Positions 1 to 7,278 of a DNA stretch of 64,000 bases are shown piece after piece (position 1 is the first letter of the stretch; each line of letters starts with the position of its first letter). The DNA is from VRUE01 sp035693025 (GTDB lineage: Bacteria > Actinomycetota > Thermoleophilia > Solirubrobacterales > 70-9), in contig DASSHI010000038.1 in NCBI GenBank assembly GCA_035693025.1, forward strand, positions 1 through 64,000. The letters run 5' to 3'. The notes under the pieces are model-generated. The model had not been told where the DNA came from. It worked only from the letters and a program-made list of their open reading frames with translations, and ran no database searches. Made by a program: the position numbers and the translations under genes.

Positions 1-396
1 CGCGTAGTGGCGCGCGTCCCAGAAGATGTAGACGGTCCCATCCCGGGCGAGGTGCTCGCGGACGGCACCGAGCGCCGGCTCCGGCTGCAGCCAGAAGGGA
101 GCGACGTTGAAGGCGAAGACCTTGTCGAAGCGCCGGTCGCCGAGATCCGCGTCTTCCAGCGCGATGGCCTCGAGCACAGCCCTGCCCGCGTTGATGTGCT
201 CGCGGTTCCTCCGGGTGGCCAGCTCGATCATCTTGGGGGAGCGGTCGATCGCGGTGATCGTTCCCGTCGTCAGCCTCTCGCAGACCAAAGAGACCGCGAC
301 GCCGTGGCCGCAGCCGACCTCGAGCAGGTGGTCGGCCTGGCGGACCTCCAGAGTGTCGACCGCCCAGACGAACCGCTCCGATGCCTTGCCTGTCAC
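1..396 (-). CDS. Class I SAM-dependent methyltransferase (partial)
   Basis: Reading leftwards from a GTG at 396-394, the frame stays open to the window edge, so the C-terminus is missing. The N-terminal part carries the glycine-rich SAM-binding motif I LEVGCGHG at about residues 24-31, an acidic residue at the end of the second strand (AIDRS, about 50-54), and a later FDKVFAFNV strand typical of motif IV. This is the Rossmann methyltransferase fold; the substrate cannot be told. It is read divergently from the toxin-antitoxin pair that follows. The start is chosen because the upstream frame has a stop shortly before and no better start is seen; no strong ribosome site is visible. Family assignment is firm, specificity unknown. 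Confidence 0.8.
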   Translation of the reverse strand, partial: MTGKASERFVWAVDTLEVRQADHLLEVGCGHGVAVSLVCERLTTGTITAIDRSPKMIELATRRNREHINAGRAVLEAIALEDADLGDRRFDKVFAFNVAPFWLQPEPALGAVREHLARDGTVYIFWDARHYA

Positions 397-523
397 GCCC
401 CAGAAATAGCATCACGCGCCCGTGAAGCCCATGCCGATCCGGGATGTGCGGTTTGAATGGGACGATCCGTCGCGAGTTTGCTGCGGATCGACACGAAGGC
501 TCTCGGCAGGGGATATCCGCGTG

Positions 524-529
524 TATACT
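524..529 (+). promoter_or_regulatory. Likely -10 box of a leaderless antitoxin-toxin transcript
   Basis: TATACT ends nine bases before the ATG at 539, and there is no Shine-Dalgarno sequence in between. In actinobacteria this geometry places the transcription start at or next to the start codon. No clear -35 element is visible. Confidence 0.5.
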
Positions 530-538
530 GCCCAACGT

Positions 539-793
539 ATGAAGGTGGTCAAGGTTCGCCGGGTCGGCAACAGCAACGTGGTTTCGATACCGCGCGAGTT
601 CGAGGCGCGCGGCTACGCCGCCGGGACGTCGGTGCTCGTTGAGGAGCTCGAGAGCGGCGAGCTGCGAATCATGCCGACCGAGCAGGTGCGCGAGCGGATT
701 CGCGGCATCGGGCAGCGCGTAGTTGACGAGCACGCCGAGGCGCTGCGGATTCTTGCCGAGCACGATCCCGACGACGAGAGCGCCAAGCGGTAG
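539..793 (+). CDS. AbrB/MazE-type antitoxin
   Basis: An 84-residue protein whose N-terminal 45 residues (KVVKVRRVGNSNVVSIPRE followed by a GYAAGTSVLVEE strand) match the swapped-hairpin SpoVT/AbrB DNA-binding domain. The C-terminal half is helical and acidic (DEHAEALRILAEHDPDDE), the usual place for toxin contact. The ATG at 539 is preferred over in-frame starts further upstream because the AbrB domain begins right there and a -10-like TATACT lies just before it. It precedes a Doc/Fic-type toxin by 11 bp, so the pair is probably one operon in which this protein neutralises the toxin and represses its own promoter. AbrB-Doc is less common than Phd-Doc pairing. Confidence 0.85.
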   Translation: MKVVKVRRVGNSNVVSIPREFEARGYAAGTSVLVEELESGELRIMPTEQVRERIRGIGQRVVDEHAEALRILAEHDPDDESAKR

Positions 794-804
794 ACAGGCG
801 TCCG

Positions 805-1203
805 GTGGAGGAGAACGAGCCGGTCTACATCGAGCTCGCCGATGCGCTGGAGCTCTACGCCGCGATCATCGATGGAACCACCGCCCAGGCCGTCGACCAG
901 CTTCGTGATCAGGCCGGCCTCGAGAGCGCGCTGGGGCGGCCACGCAACTACGCCCATTACCAAGAGGCCGACCTCGCACTACAGGCCGCAGCGCTTGCGC
1001 ACGGTGTCGCTGAGAGCCAGGCGTTCATCGACGGCAACAAGCGCTTGGCGCTCGTTTCGATGCTGACCTTCCTTGAGGTCAACGGCTACCAAGTCAACGC
1101 AACGGATCCCGAGCTCGCTGATTGGATCACCGGCCTGAGCGCCAGTACGACCCCTAAGCAGCTCGCGGGCGTAATCCGCTCACGGCTGCGAGCGGTCGAG
1201 TAG
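805..1203 (+). CDS. doc: Doc-like (death-on-curing) Fic-fold toxin
   Basis: A 132-residue protein with the Doc subfamily signature FIDGNKR at about residues 74-80, followed by ALVSMLTFLEVNGY, the usual helix after the motif. Doc proteins phosphorylate elongation factor Tu and arrest translation. The residue normally His at the start of the motif (HxFx[D/N][A/G]NKR) is Gln here (CAG at 1018-1020), so catalysis may be weakened or the protein belongs to a Gln variant group. The GTG at 805 is the only reasonable start; a GAGGAG run lies inside the coding sequence rather than ahead of it, so translation is probably coupled to the antitoxin that ends 11 bp upstream. Confidence 0.8.
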   Translation: MEENEPVYIELADALELYAAIIDGTTAQAVDQLRDQAGLESALGRPRNYAHYQEADLALQAAALAHGVAESQAFIDGNKRLALVSMLTFLEVNGYQVNATDPELADWITGLSASTTPKQLAGVIRSRLRAVE

Positions 1204-1227
1204 CTATCCGGACACGAGACGAATAGA

Positions 1228-1255
1228 CCTCCCTTGTCAACTCGGACAAGGAGGG
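1228..1255 (+). promoter_or_regulatory. Hairpin sequestering the integrase ribosome site
   Basis: CCTCCCTTGTC and GACAAGGAGGG form a near-perfect stem-loop (loop AACTCG). The 3' arm contains the AGGAGGG ribosome site of the integrase remnant that starts at 1260, so the stem would mask translation initiation. Confidence 0.45.
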
Positions 1256-1259
1256 ACCC

Positions 1260-1812
1260 ATGGATCCCGTTGCAACTCTTGACGCAGCCGGCCGACCTCG
1301 CTCACCCGCGACGCGCCCCGGTTACTCCGCGGGCCGCGCCCCGCGGAACAAGGGCCGCAGATACCCCGCCGACCACCAAGGGTCGAGGAGATCGCCGTGA
1401 TGCGTCGGGCCGGAGAGCGCCCCGCGGGGATGCGGTTTCGAGGGCTGGCAGTCGTGCTCTGGCGGGCTGGCCTTCGGATCAGCGAGGCCTTGGCGCTGTC
1501 GGAGGGTGACCTCGAGTCGGCTCAGGGTGCGCTCCTGGTTCGCCATGGCAAGGGAGGCAAGCGCCGCCAGGTTGGAATGGACGATTGGGGATGGCAGCAA
1601 TTGGACCCCTGGCTGAAGCTGCGGATGGAGCTGCCGGTGGGGGCGCTCTTCTGCGTCACGCCCATGCCGTTGAAATGGCGCGAGAGGGCGTTCCTCTGAA
1701 CGTGATCCAACGCCAGCTCGGCCACGCCGATCTCGGAATTACCTCGGTCTACCTGCAAGGGCTCGACAGCGGCGAGATCATCGATGTCGTCCATGGGCGC
1801 GCGCGCCGGTGA
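1260..1812 (+). pseudogene. Tyrosine recombinase/integrase, frameshifted and internally deleted
   Basis: Three frames together give one integrase. From ATG 1260 the first frame reads MDPVATLDAAGRPRSPAT and ...RRYPAD before breaking near 1375; restoring one base there would give DPPRVEEIAVM and join the second frame. The second frame (about 1376-1657) contains the core box I region (GLRISEALAL, first catalytic Arg) and RHGKGGKRRQVGMD. It ends at GALFCV. The third frame (about 1651-1812) resumes at LRHAHAVEMAREG and contains LGHADLGITSVYLQ (box II His and the nucleophile Tyr). Roughly 40 residues expected between FCV and LRHAHA are absent, with short CTGCGTC homology at the junction. The gene is therefore dead. 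It is probably the former integrase of the element bounded by the att-like sequence at 2470-2514. Confidence 0.85.
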
Positions 1813-1908
1813 TACCGGCCGCTGTTGTGCTGAGTCTGTAGGCGACTTGACTGACGGTCCGCCTGGGGGCTTGCCTTCACGCGAGAGCAGTTGTGTCAGG
1901 ATCGCCGC

Positions 1909-2334
1909 ATGGCAGATAAATCGGTCGCGGACCAACTCCGCGAGCTCGGCGTGAAAAATGCAAATGTCCTCGTGCGGATGGCCGAGCGCGGCCAGCTCCT
2001 CGCCCTGAGGTGCGAGATGCCGCAGTGCTACCACCACAAGGGCCGCGGCGCTTTCGATCCGGTCGGGACCCCGGACAACAAATGGACGCCGTCGCGCGAC
2101 CACTACCCGACCCTCAAATCGGATGGCGGTAGGTTCGTCGCCGAGAACGTTCGACTCTCCCACTCTTGGTGCAACAAGCGGGACTGGGGCTGGCGGGCGC
2201 AAGTACGAACGCAGCTCGCGAAGGGAAAGTCCCTCGCCGACATCGCCGAGTTCCTGAACCGCAGGGGTGTTCCCCCCGCACACGGCACGAACCGATGGAC
2301 GGCCGCCATGGTGCGCAAGGCCTACGTGTCCTAG
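1909..2334 (+). CDS. HNH-like zinc-finger protein with recombinase-like C-terminus
   Basis: A 141-residue protein. The central part has a CEMPQC pair (about residues 31-36) and then RDHYPTLKSDGG and NVRLSHSWCNKRDWG, which resembles the ββα-metal HNH core (DH ... N...L.H..CN). The C-terminal 35 residues (SLADIAEFLNRRGVPP ... RWTAAMVRKAY) resemble the DNA-binding segment that follows the catalytic domain in large serine recombinases. ATG 1909 is preferred over a TTG at 1891 because the conserved part begins there. It lies between a broken integrase and a tRNA 3' fragment, so it is probably cargo of the integrated element. Nuclease activity is inference; a structural zinc-binding role is possible. 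Confidence 0.6.
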   Translation: MADKSVADQLRELGVKNANVLVRMAERGQLLALRCEMPQCYHHKGRGAFDPVGTPDNKWTPSRDHYPTLKSDGGRFVAENVRLSHSWCNKRDWGWRAQVRTQLAKGKSLADIAEFLNRRGVPPAHGTNRWTAAMVRKAYVS

Positions 2335-2415
2335 TCCGGTTCGGCGCTGGGTGCCGCTTCGCGCGAGCTCCGGCAGTCATCGCCGAGTCTAGATATCGAA
2401 GCAAGCCAGGTCCGT

Positions 2416-2437
2416 TGGGGCAACAAATGGGGCAACA
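2416..2437 (+). repeat. Two direct copies of TGGGGCAACA
   Basis: TGGGGCAACA occurs at 2416-2425 and again at 2428-2437, a 12-bp period. They sit 33-54 bp before the tRNA-like fragment, where arm-type integrase binding sites are usually found; that role is inferred. Confidence 0.55.
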
Positions 2438-2469
2438 CGCCCCACAGATCCCGCCGAGTCAGTGGGGCG

Positions 2470-2514
2470 CGCTCATAACCCGAAGGTCCCAAGTTCGAAT
2501 CCCGCCCCCGCTAT
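2470..2514 (+). other. 3' fragment of a tRNA-Met-like gene (putative att site)
   Basis: The sequence reads CTCATAA (an anticodon loop with CAT), then CCCGAAGGTC, TTCGAAT (T loop) and CCCGCCCCCGCTA, the order of the 3' half of an elongator tRNA-Met. The 5' half is missing: the five bases before the anticodon loop do not pair with those after it, and the T stem is only partly paired. Such 3' halves are left when an element integrates into a tRNA gene. Together with the dead integrase and the direct repeats upstream it marks one end of an old integrated element. Confidence 0.6.
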
Positions 2515-2586
2515 AGGAAAAGGCCTCAGCACCAATTCTCTAGGCGCGGTCACGAAACAGCAGGCGGCGTGGTCGACGTAGGCGAT

Positions 2587-3276
2587 CTATTCCAGGAGCC
2601 CGTCGAGTCCGCGCATGAGGAGGGCGACGCCTGCGGCAGCGCAGAGCCACATCGCCACCTGCCGCCGATGAGATCCGAGCCAGCTGTTCACTCCCTCAAT
2701 GGCAGCCTGGGTTCGATCGGGCGCAAGGGCGTACCCGAGCAGGGGGATCTCGGCGAGGGAGAACATGATCAGGTTGTAGGCGACGATCGTCGCCACCGAC
2801 GCGCCGGTGCCGACTTCGGCCTCGGCGATGTCCTTGAGCGCCACGAGGTACAGGGCGCCCGGGAGGCTCAGCCCCACGCCGAGGGCGAACGTCAGCGAGA
2901 GCGAGCCGCGACTGAGGACGCGGCGCGACAGCGGCTCGCGCTGCTCTATCGCGGGCTTTGACCGTCGGCGGCGCTCGCGGCGTTCTCGCATGGCTCGGTC
3001 GCGTTCGGTCAGAAGAATCCAAAACGAGGCGAGGGCGATCAGCCCGATAGCGACGTCGAGGCCGGGGCCGAAGCGATCGTCGCCACCGCTGGCGATGCCG
3101 CTGGAGCTCAGCCCGAAGACCAGGGCGAGCCCCGTGCCGACACTCATCGTCATTGCGCCCGCCATGTAGGAGGCGAGGAGACGACGGGGGTTCGGCTGTC
3201 CCATGATCAAGACGACCGCTGCGAGGAGCGACGGATAGATCGCCGAAGCAAATGCCATCGGGAGCACCTCGACCAC
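2587..3276 (-). CDS. GAP/SfLAP-family membrane protein
   Basis: A 229-residue protein with about six membrane segments in a 3+3 arrangement: residues 5-25, 35-57 and 70-88, then a basic loop rich in Arg/Lys (about 90-120), then 125-148, 150-175 and 205-225. The N-terminus VEVLPMAFASAIYPSLLAAVVLI matches the sulfolipid-1-addressing-protein-like (GAP) family, proposed lipid exporters. GTG 3276 is chosen because the family conserves this N-terminus. It begins 13 bp after the MFS gene ends on the same strand, so the two form an operon, probably for export of a lipid or drug. Substrate is unknown. Confidence 0.75.
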   Translation of the reverse strand: MVEVLPMAFASAIYPSLLAAVVLIMGQPNPRRLLASYMAGAMTMSVGTGLALVFGLSSSGIASGGDDRFGPGLDVAIGLIALASFWILLTERDRAMRERRERRRRSKPAIEQREPLSRRVLSRGSLSLTFALGVGLSLPGALYLVALKDIAEAEVGTGASVATIVAYNLIMFSLAEIPLLGYALAPDRTQAAIEGVNSWLGSHRRQVAMWLCAAAGVALLMRGLDGLLE

Positions 3277-3289
3277 AGGCGAGCCCAGA

Positions 3290-4888
3290 CTACGTTTCAG
3301 CCACAGGTTGCAATTCGTCGAAACGCTTCGTCGGCAGCTTCCGGCTCGCGAAGAACGAGGCGAGGACCAGCAGCGCGGCGGCCAGGAACCCGGTCTTCAG
3401 CGCCTTCAGCTGAGCGTCTTCGTAGTCGGAAGCGATCTCGTCGACGGTCTCGGGATCGAGGCCGGCTGAGGTGGCGCCGGCGCGGATCTGGTCGGCGGCG
3501 ACGAAGCTGCCGCCGGCGCTGAGGCGGACCTGAACCTGCTGCTTGACGTCGCCGGCGATGTTCGAATTGTCGGCGATGTTGGCGGAGAAGGCGGAGAGCA
3601 GGCCGGTGATGACGATCGCCCCCAGCACCGCCGTTCCCAGCGAGGAGCCGAGCTGCTGAGCGGTGTACTGAAGCCCCCCGGCCTCGCTGCGGTCCTCATC
3701 TCCGACCGCCGACTGAACGACGTTTCCGAGCTGGGAGATGATCAGGCCCATGCCGACGCCGAGGACGCCCATCGCGATCAGGAATGGAGCGTTGTCCAGC
3801 TCGGGCTCGATCGTGTCGAGCAGGAGCAGGACGGCGACGAAGACGATCGCGAGGCCGGCTTGCACGAGCAATCTCGCGGGGAAGCGCTTGGCGAGGGCCG
3901 AACCGGCCAGCGCGCTGGCGAACAGACCGGCGGAAGCGGGAAGCATCCTCACCCCCGTTTCCAGCGCGTCGAGGCCTTGGACCACCTGCAGGAACAGGGG
4001 AACGGTGAAGAAGACCCCCATCAGGACCAGGTTCTGGGCAAGGAGCATGACGACGCCGCCGCGCAGGCGGGGGAGTCTGAGTAGCTGCAGGTGGACGAGC
4101 GGGTCCTCGCCCCGGCTCTCGCGCCGGCGCTCCCAGCCGGAGAAGGCGGCGAGGACCAGGCCACCGGCGGCGATCACGAACGGGGTCAGCGAGAAGCCGA
4201 ACGGCTCGACTGGCGAGCTGCGTGGGGCCAGCCAGCCCCAGTTGCTGGCCTGGATGAAGCCGAACACGAGCAGTCCGAGGCCGAGCGCCGAGAGAAAGCC
4301 GCCGACCCAGTCGAGGTTCGACTTCGCCTCGGTTCGCGGCGGCTCCCTGATCAGCCGGATGCCGGCGAGGATCCCGAGCGCGACCACCACCTCGCCGACG
4401 AAGACGACCCGCCAGCTCAGCTCAGTCGTCGCCCAACCGCCGAGGATCGGGCCGACCGCGATCCCGGCTCCGGCGACGCCGCCGAGCACCCCGTAGGCCA
4501 GCGCCCGGTCCTGGCCCTGGAAGTTGGAGGCGACCAGGGCGACCATCGCCGGCAGCACGAGGGCGGCGCCGATTCCCTCCAAGACCGACCAGCCGAGGGT
4601 GAGGGTCGGGACGCTCCACGACGCCGCCGTCAGTGCGGAGCCGGCCCCGTAGATGACGAGCCCGATCGCGAAGGCGCGTCGGCGCCCGATCAGATCGCCG
4701 ATCTTGCCACCGGTCAACATCAGCCCGGCCATCACGAGCGCGTAGAGGGCGATGACCGCCTGGATCGTCGTCACCGTGGTGTCGAAATCCGCGACCAGCT
4801 GGGAGATCGCGACGTTCATGACCGCCTGGTCGAGCACCATCAGGAACTGGGCGGCGCCGAGCACCGCCAAAACTCCCCACTTGGCCAT
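3290..4888 (-). CDS. MFS transporter, DHA2 (EmrB/QacA) drug exporter
   Basis: A 532-residue protein with 14 predicted membrane helices. Motifs include LDQAVMNVAI in helix 1 (the DHA2 D-x-T/A-x-V-N-V-A-L variant), GGKIGDLIGRRRAF in the loop after helix 2 (motif A) and GGVAGAGIAVGPILGGW (motif C, typical of antiporters). Proton-driven export of hydrophobic compounds from the cytoplasm is the family role. ATG 4888 is chosen because the first helix begins within ten residues; longer starts add an unlikely hydrophilic leader. It leads an operon with the GAP-family gene. The 73 bp to the divergent DUF2252 gene would hold both promoters. Confidence 0.85.
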   Translation of the reverse strand: MAKWGVLAVLGAAQFLMVLDQAVMNVAISQLVADFDTTVTTIQAVIALYALVMAGLMLTGGKIGDLIGRRRAFAIGLVIYGAGSALTAASWSVPTLTLGWSVLEGIGAALVLPAMVALVASNFQGQDRALAYGVLGGVAGAGIAVGPILGGWATTELSWRVVFVGEVVVALGILAGIRLIREPPRTEAKSNLDWVGGFLSALGLGLLVFGFIQASNWGWLAPRSSPVEPFGFSLTPFVIAAGGLVLAAFSGWERRRESRGEDPLVHLQLLRLPRLRGGVVMLLAQNLVLMGVFFTVPLFLQVVQGLDALETGVRMLPASAGLFASALAGSALAKRFPARLLVQAGLAIVFVAVLLLLDTIEPELDNAPFLIAMGVLGVGMGLIISQLGNVVQSAVGDEDRSEAGGLQYTAQQLGSSLGTAVLGAIVITGLLSAFSANIADNSNIAGDVKQQVQVRLSAGGSFVAADQIRAGATSAGLDPETVDEIASDYEDAQLKALKTGFLAAALLVLASFFASRKLPTKRFDELQPVAET

Positions 4889-4961
4889 GAGCCACCCTAA
4901 ACCGTGGCGGTTGCTTTGCGGTCGGTCCGGGTGGACACTGCTCTTCGTGTCAGTCGCCGGC

Positions 4962-6338
4962 ATGGCAGCCGATCGAGCCAACCAGGCAGCCAAGGGGAAG
5001 GCGGCTCGCGGCGCTGTGCCTCGGACCGTGCATCGGGAGTGCGCGATCGGGTCCCGAGACCCGGTACAGATCCTCCTGCGGCAGGACGAGAGCCGCCTAC
5101 CCGAGCTGGTCCCGATCCGCTACCAGCGAATGCTCGCCTCGCCCTTTGCCTTCTTCCGGGGAGGCGCGGCAGTGATGGCCGCTGACCTGGCTCGAGCTCC
5201 GGCGGTGGGGCTGCAGGCGCAGCTGTGCGGAGACGCGCACCTGTCGAACTTCGGGATCTTCTCCGCCCCTGACCGCCGCCTCGTCTTCGACTGCAACGAC
5301 TTCGACGAGACCTGCCGGGGACCGTTTGAGTGGGACGTGAAGCGGCTCGCCGCCAGTATCGCCGTCGCCGGCAGGGAACGGGGCTTCGGCAACAGGGAGA
5401 GACGGCGGGCCACCGTCAGCGCGGTGGCCGCCTACAGGAGGTCGATGCGCGGTTTCGCCACGATGCGCAACCTCGACGTCTGGTATTCCCGGCTCGACGT
5501 CGAGCCGGCACTGGGGCGGCTTCGTTCGCAGGTCGATAAGCGCCGCTATCGCCAGATCGAGCGAAGCGTCGCCAGGGCGCGCGCCAAGGACAGCCTGCGG
5601 GCGCTCGGCAAGCTGACCTACGAGGAAAAAGGCGAGGTCCGCATCGCTTCCGACCCGCCGCTGATCACGCCCCTAGAGGAGCTGACGGACGCCGCCGACG
5701 CCGAGGCGCAGCTGCTGGCGATGCTCGCCGCCTACCGGGATTCGCTGAGTGCGGACCGGCAACACCTCGCCGCCTCCTACCGGTATGTGCACGCGGCCAG
5801 GAAGGTGGTGGGCGTCGGCAGCGTCGGCACCCGCGCCTGGATCGTGTTGCTGCTCGGAAAGGACTCCAGCGACCCACTCTTTCTGCAGGCGAAGGAGGCA
5901 CAGGCTTCGGTGCTGGAGGCCTATGTCGGGACGAATCCGTTCCGCAACCACGGCCAACGCATCGTCGAGGGCCAGCGGCTGATGCAGGCGGCCGGCGATG
6001 TCTTCCTCGGCTGGTTCGCCGTCAAGGGGGCCGACGGTGAGGAGCGCTGCTTCTACGTGCGCCAGCTCTGGGACGGCAAGGGCTCGGCCGATCTTGCACG
6101 GATGTCGGCGCGGGACCTCGCTTTTTATGGGGCCCTATGCGGGGAAGCTTTGGCGCGCGCCCATGCCCGCTCGGGCGAGCGAGTCGCCATCGCTTCCTAT
6201 CTCGGCAAGGGCGACGCCTTCGACAAGGCCCTGGCCCGCTTCGCCGAGGCTTACGCCGACCAGAACGAAGAGGATTTCCAGCGGCTGCGCGAGGCCGCTC
6301 ACAGCGGGGAGATCGCGGTCGCCGGGTCTCCGGCATGA
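4962..6338 (+). CDS. DUF2252 family protein
   Basis: A 458-residue cytoplasmic protein. It carries the family hallmarks RYQRMLASPFAFFRGGA near residue 48, CGDAHLSNFG near 87 and FDCNDFDETCRGPFEWDVKR near 108. The GDAHLSNF and DFDE segments resemble the catalytic HxDxxxxN and DxD loops of aminoglycoside-phosphotransferase-like kinases, so a small-molecule or protein kinase activity is plausible, but the family has no settled function. ATG 4962 is used; a GTG five codons upstream is also possible. No ribosome site is evident. Length fits the family. A short hairpin with a T-run at 6378-6396 follows. Confidence 0.8.
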   Translation: MAADRANQAAKGKAARGAVPRTVHRECAIGSRDPVQILLRQDESRLPELVPIRYQRMLASPFAFFRGGAAVMAADLARAPAVGLQAQLCGDAHLSNFGIFSAPDRRLVFDCNDFDETCRGPFEWDVKRLAASIAVAGRERGFGNRERRRATVSAVAAYRRSMRGFATMRNLDVWYSRLDVEPALGRLRSQVDKRRYRQIERSVARARAKDSLRALGKLTYEEKGEVRIASDPPLITPLEELTDAADAEAQLLAMLAAYRDSLSADRQHLAASYRYVHAARKVVGVGSVGTRAWIVLLLGKDSSDPLFLQAKEAQASVLEAYVGTNPFRNHGQRIVEGQRLMQAAGDVFLGWFAVKGADGEERCFYVRQLWDGKGSADLARMSARDLAFYGALCGEALARAHARSGERVAIASYLGKGDAFDKALARFAEAYADQNEEDFQRLREAAHSGEIAVAGSPA

Positions 6339-6377
6339 GGGCATGTTGCTTTGGGACAGCTCAGGGTTTATGTTCTT

Positions 6378-6396
6378 CCCACAGACTGTGGGTTTT
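6378..6396 (+). terminator. Intrinsic terminator after the DUF2252 gene
   Basis: CCCACA-GAC-TGTGGG followed by TTTT: a six-pair stem and a T-run, 40 bp downstream of the stop codon. Confidence 0.55.
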
Positions 6397-6445
6397 CGGT
6401 AGGGGCGCCGTCTGCTAGCCAACACACGCGAGTAGAGGAGAGCCC

Positions 6446-6883
6446 ATGGAGACCAGCAGTGTGAGCGGAGAGTCCGCCCAACGGCGCAGGACGGAGGAAA
6501 GGCAACCGACGGGCTGGACCGTCTTTGCCGGAGTCCTCTTATTGATCGTCGGATCGCTCGACGCCCTCTGGGGCCTGGCGGGGATCCTCAACAACGAAAT
6601 CGTCTTCGTCGGCGGTCAGGGTGTGATCGTCGCCGACGTCACGACTTGGGGGTGGATCCACCTGATCCTCGGCTCGATCGTGGCAAGTACCGGACTCGGC
6701 CTCTTCGCGGGTGTCGAGTGGGCACGTTGGGCGGCGGTCTTCTTCGTGACGATCAACGCCATTGCCCAGATCGTCTGGTTCCCCGCCGCCCCTCTCTGGG
6801 CGTTCCTGATGATCGTCCTCGACGTGACGATCATCTACCAGCTGACCGCCCGCTGGGAGCTCACCGTCGGCTGGGAGGCATAG
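6446..6883 (+). CDS. Four-helix membrane protein, DUF7144-like
   Basis: A 145-residue protein with a hydrophilic N-terminus (residues 1-22) and four membrane segments at about 24-46, 67-88, 92-112 and 115-135. The pattern GWTVFAGVLLLIVGSLDALWGLAGI ... WGWIHLILGSIVASTGLGLFAGVEWAR ... matches a widespread actinobacterial membrane family of unknown function. GAGGAGA is placed six bases before the ATG. The next gene starts 3 bp after this stop, so the two are co-transcribed. No enzymatic residues are obvious. Confidence 0.75.
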   Translation: METSSVSGESAQRRRTEERQPTGWTVFAGVLLLIVGSLDALWGLAGILNNEIVFVGGQGVIVADVTTWGWIHLILGSIVASTGLGLFAGVEWARWAAVFFVTINAIAQIVWFPAAPLWAFLMIVLDVTIIYQLTARWELTVGWEA

Positions 6884-6886
6884 GCG

Positions 6887-7276
6887 ATGCCCGTCGCAGA
6901 CATCAACTTCGGCGAGCTGCTCCTACTCGTCCTCGAGGTCTTCCTCTTTGTCGCCTGGCTGTGGATCCTCTTTGCGATCGTCTCCGACCTCTTCCGCGAT
7001 CACGAGCTCTCGGGGTGGGGTAAGGCGGCCTGGGTCTTCTTCCTCTTGATCCTGCCGTTCCTCGGGGCACTCGTCTACCTGATCGCCCGCGGGGACGGGA
7101 TGCGAGACCGCACGATCAAGGCGCAGGAGGACGCGAAGAGCCACTTCGACGCCTATATCCGCGAGCGGGCCCGCAGCTCTCCCGCCGACGAGCTGCACAA
7201 GCTGAACGAGCTGAAGGAGAAAGGCGCACTATCGCCGGAGGAGTTCGAGCGGGCGAAGGTGAAGCTCCTGGCCTGA
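6887..7276 (+). CDS. Small membrane protein with PLDc_N-like helices and a C-terminal SHOCT domain
   Basis: A 129-residue protein. Two N-terminal membrane segments (about 9-31 and 43-63) with LFRDHELSG between them and LVYLIARGDGMRDRT after the second resemble the PLDc_N/cardiolipin-synthase N-terminal module. The C-terminus (ADELHKLNELKEKGALSPEEFERAKVKLL) is a SHOCT helical pair, a short domain often at protein ends and thought to mediate oligomerisation. A close paralogue lies at 58197-58589. It follows a membrane gene by 3 bp and ends 2 bp before the convergent protease stop. Function is unknown. Confidence 0.8.
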   Translation: MPVADINFGELLLLVLEVFLFVAWLWILFAIVSDLFRDHELSGWGKAAWVFFLLILPFLGALVYLIARGDGMRDRTIKAQEDAKSHFDAYIRERARSSPADELHKLNELKEKGALSPEEFERAKVKLLA

Positions 7277-7278
7277 GG

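Noticed and set aside
2470..2514. A functional tRNA-Met gene
   Set aside because: Only the 3' half fits. The anticodon stem has no matching 5' side and the T stem is mostly unpaired.
4091..4900. A 269-residue acidic + strand protein
   Set aside because: Antisense to the MFS exporter; composition is typical of a shadow frame.
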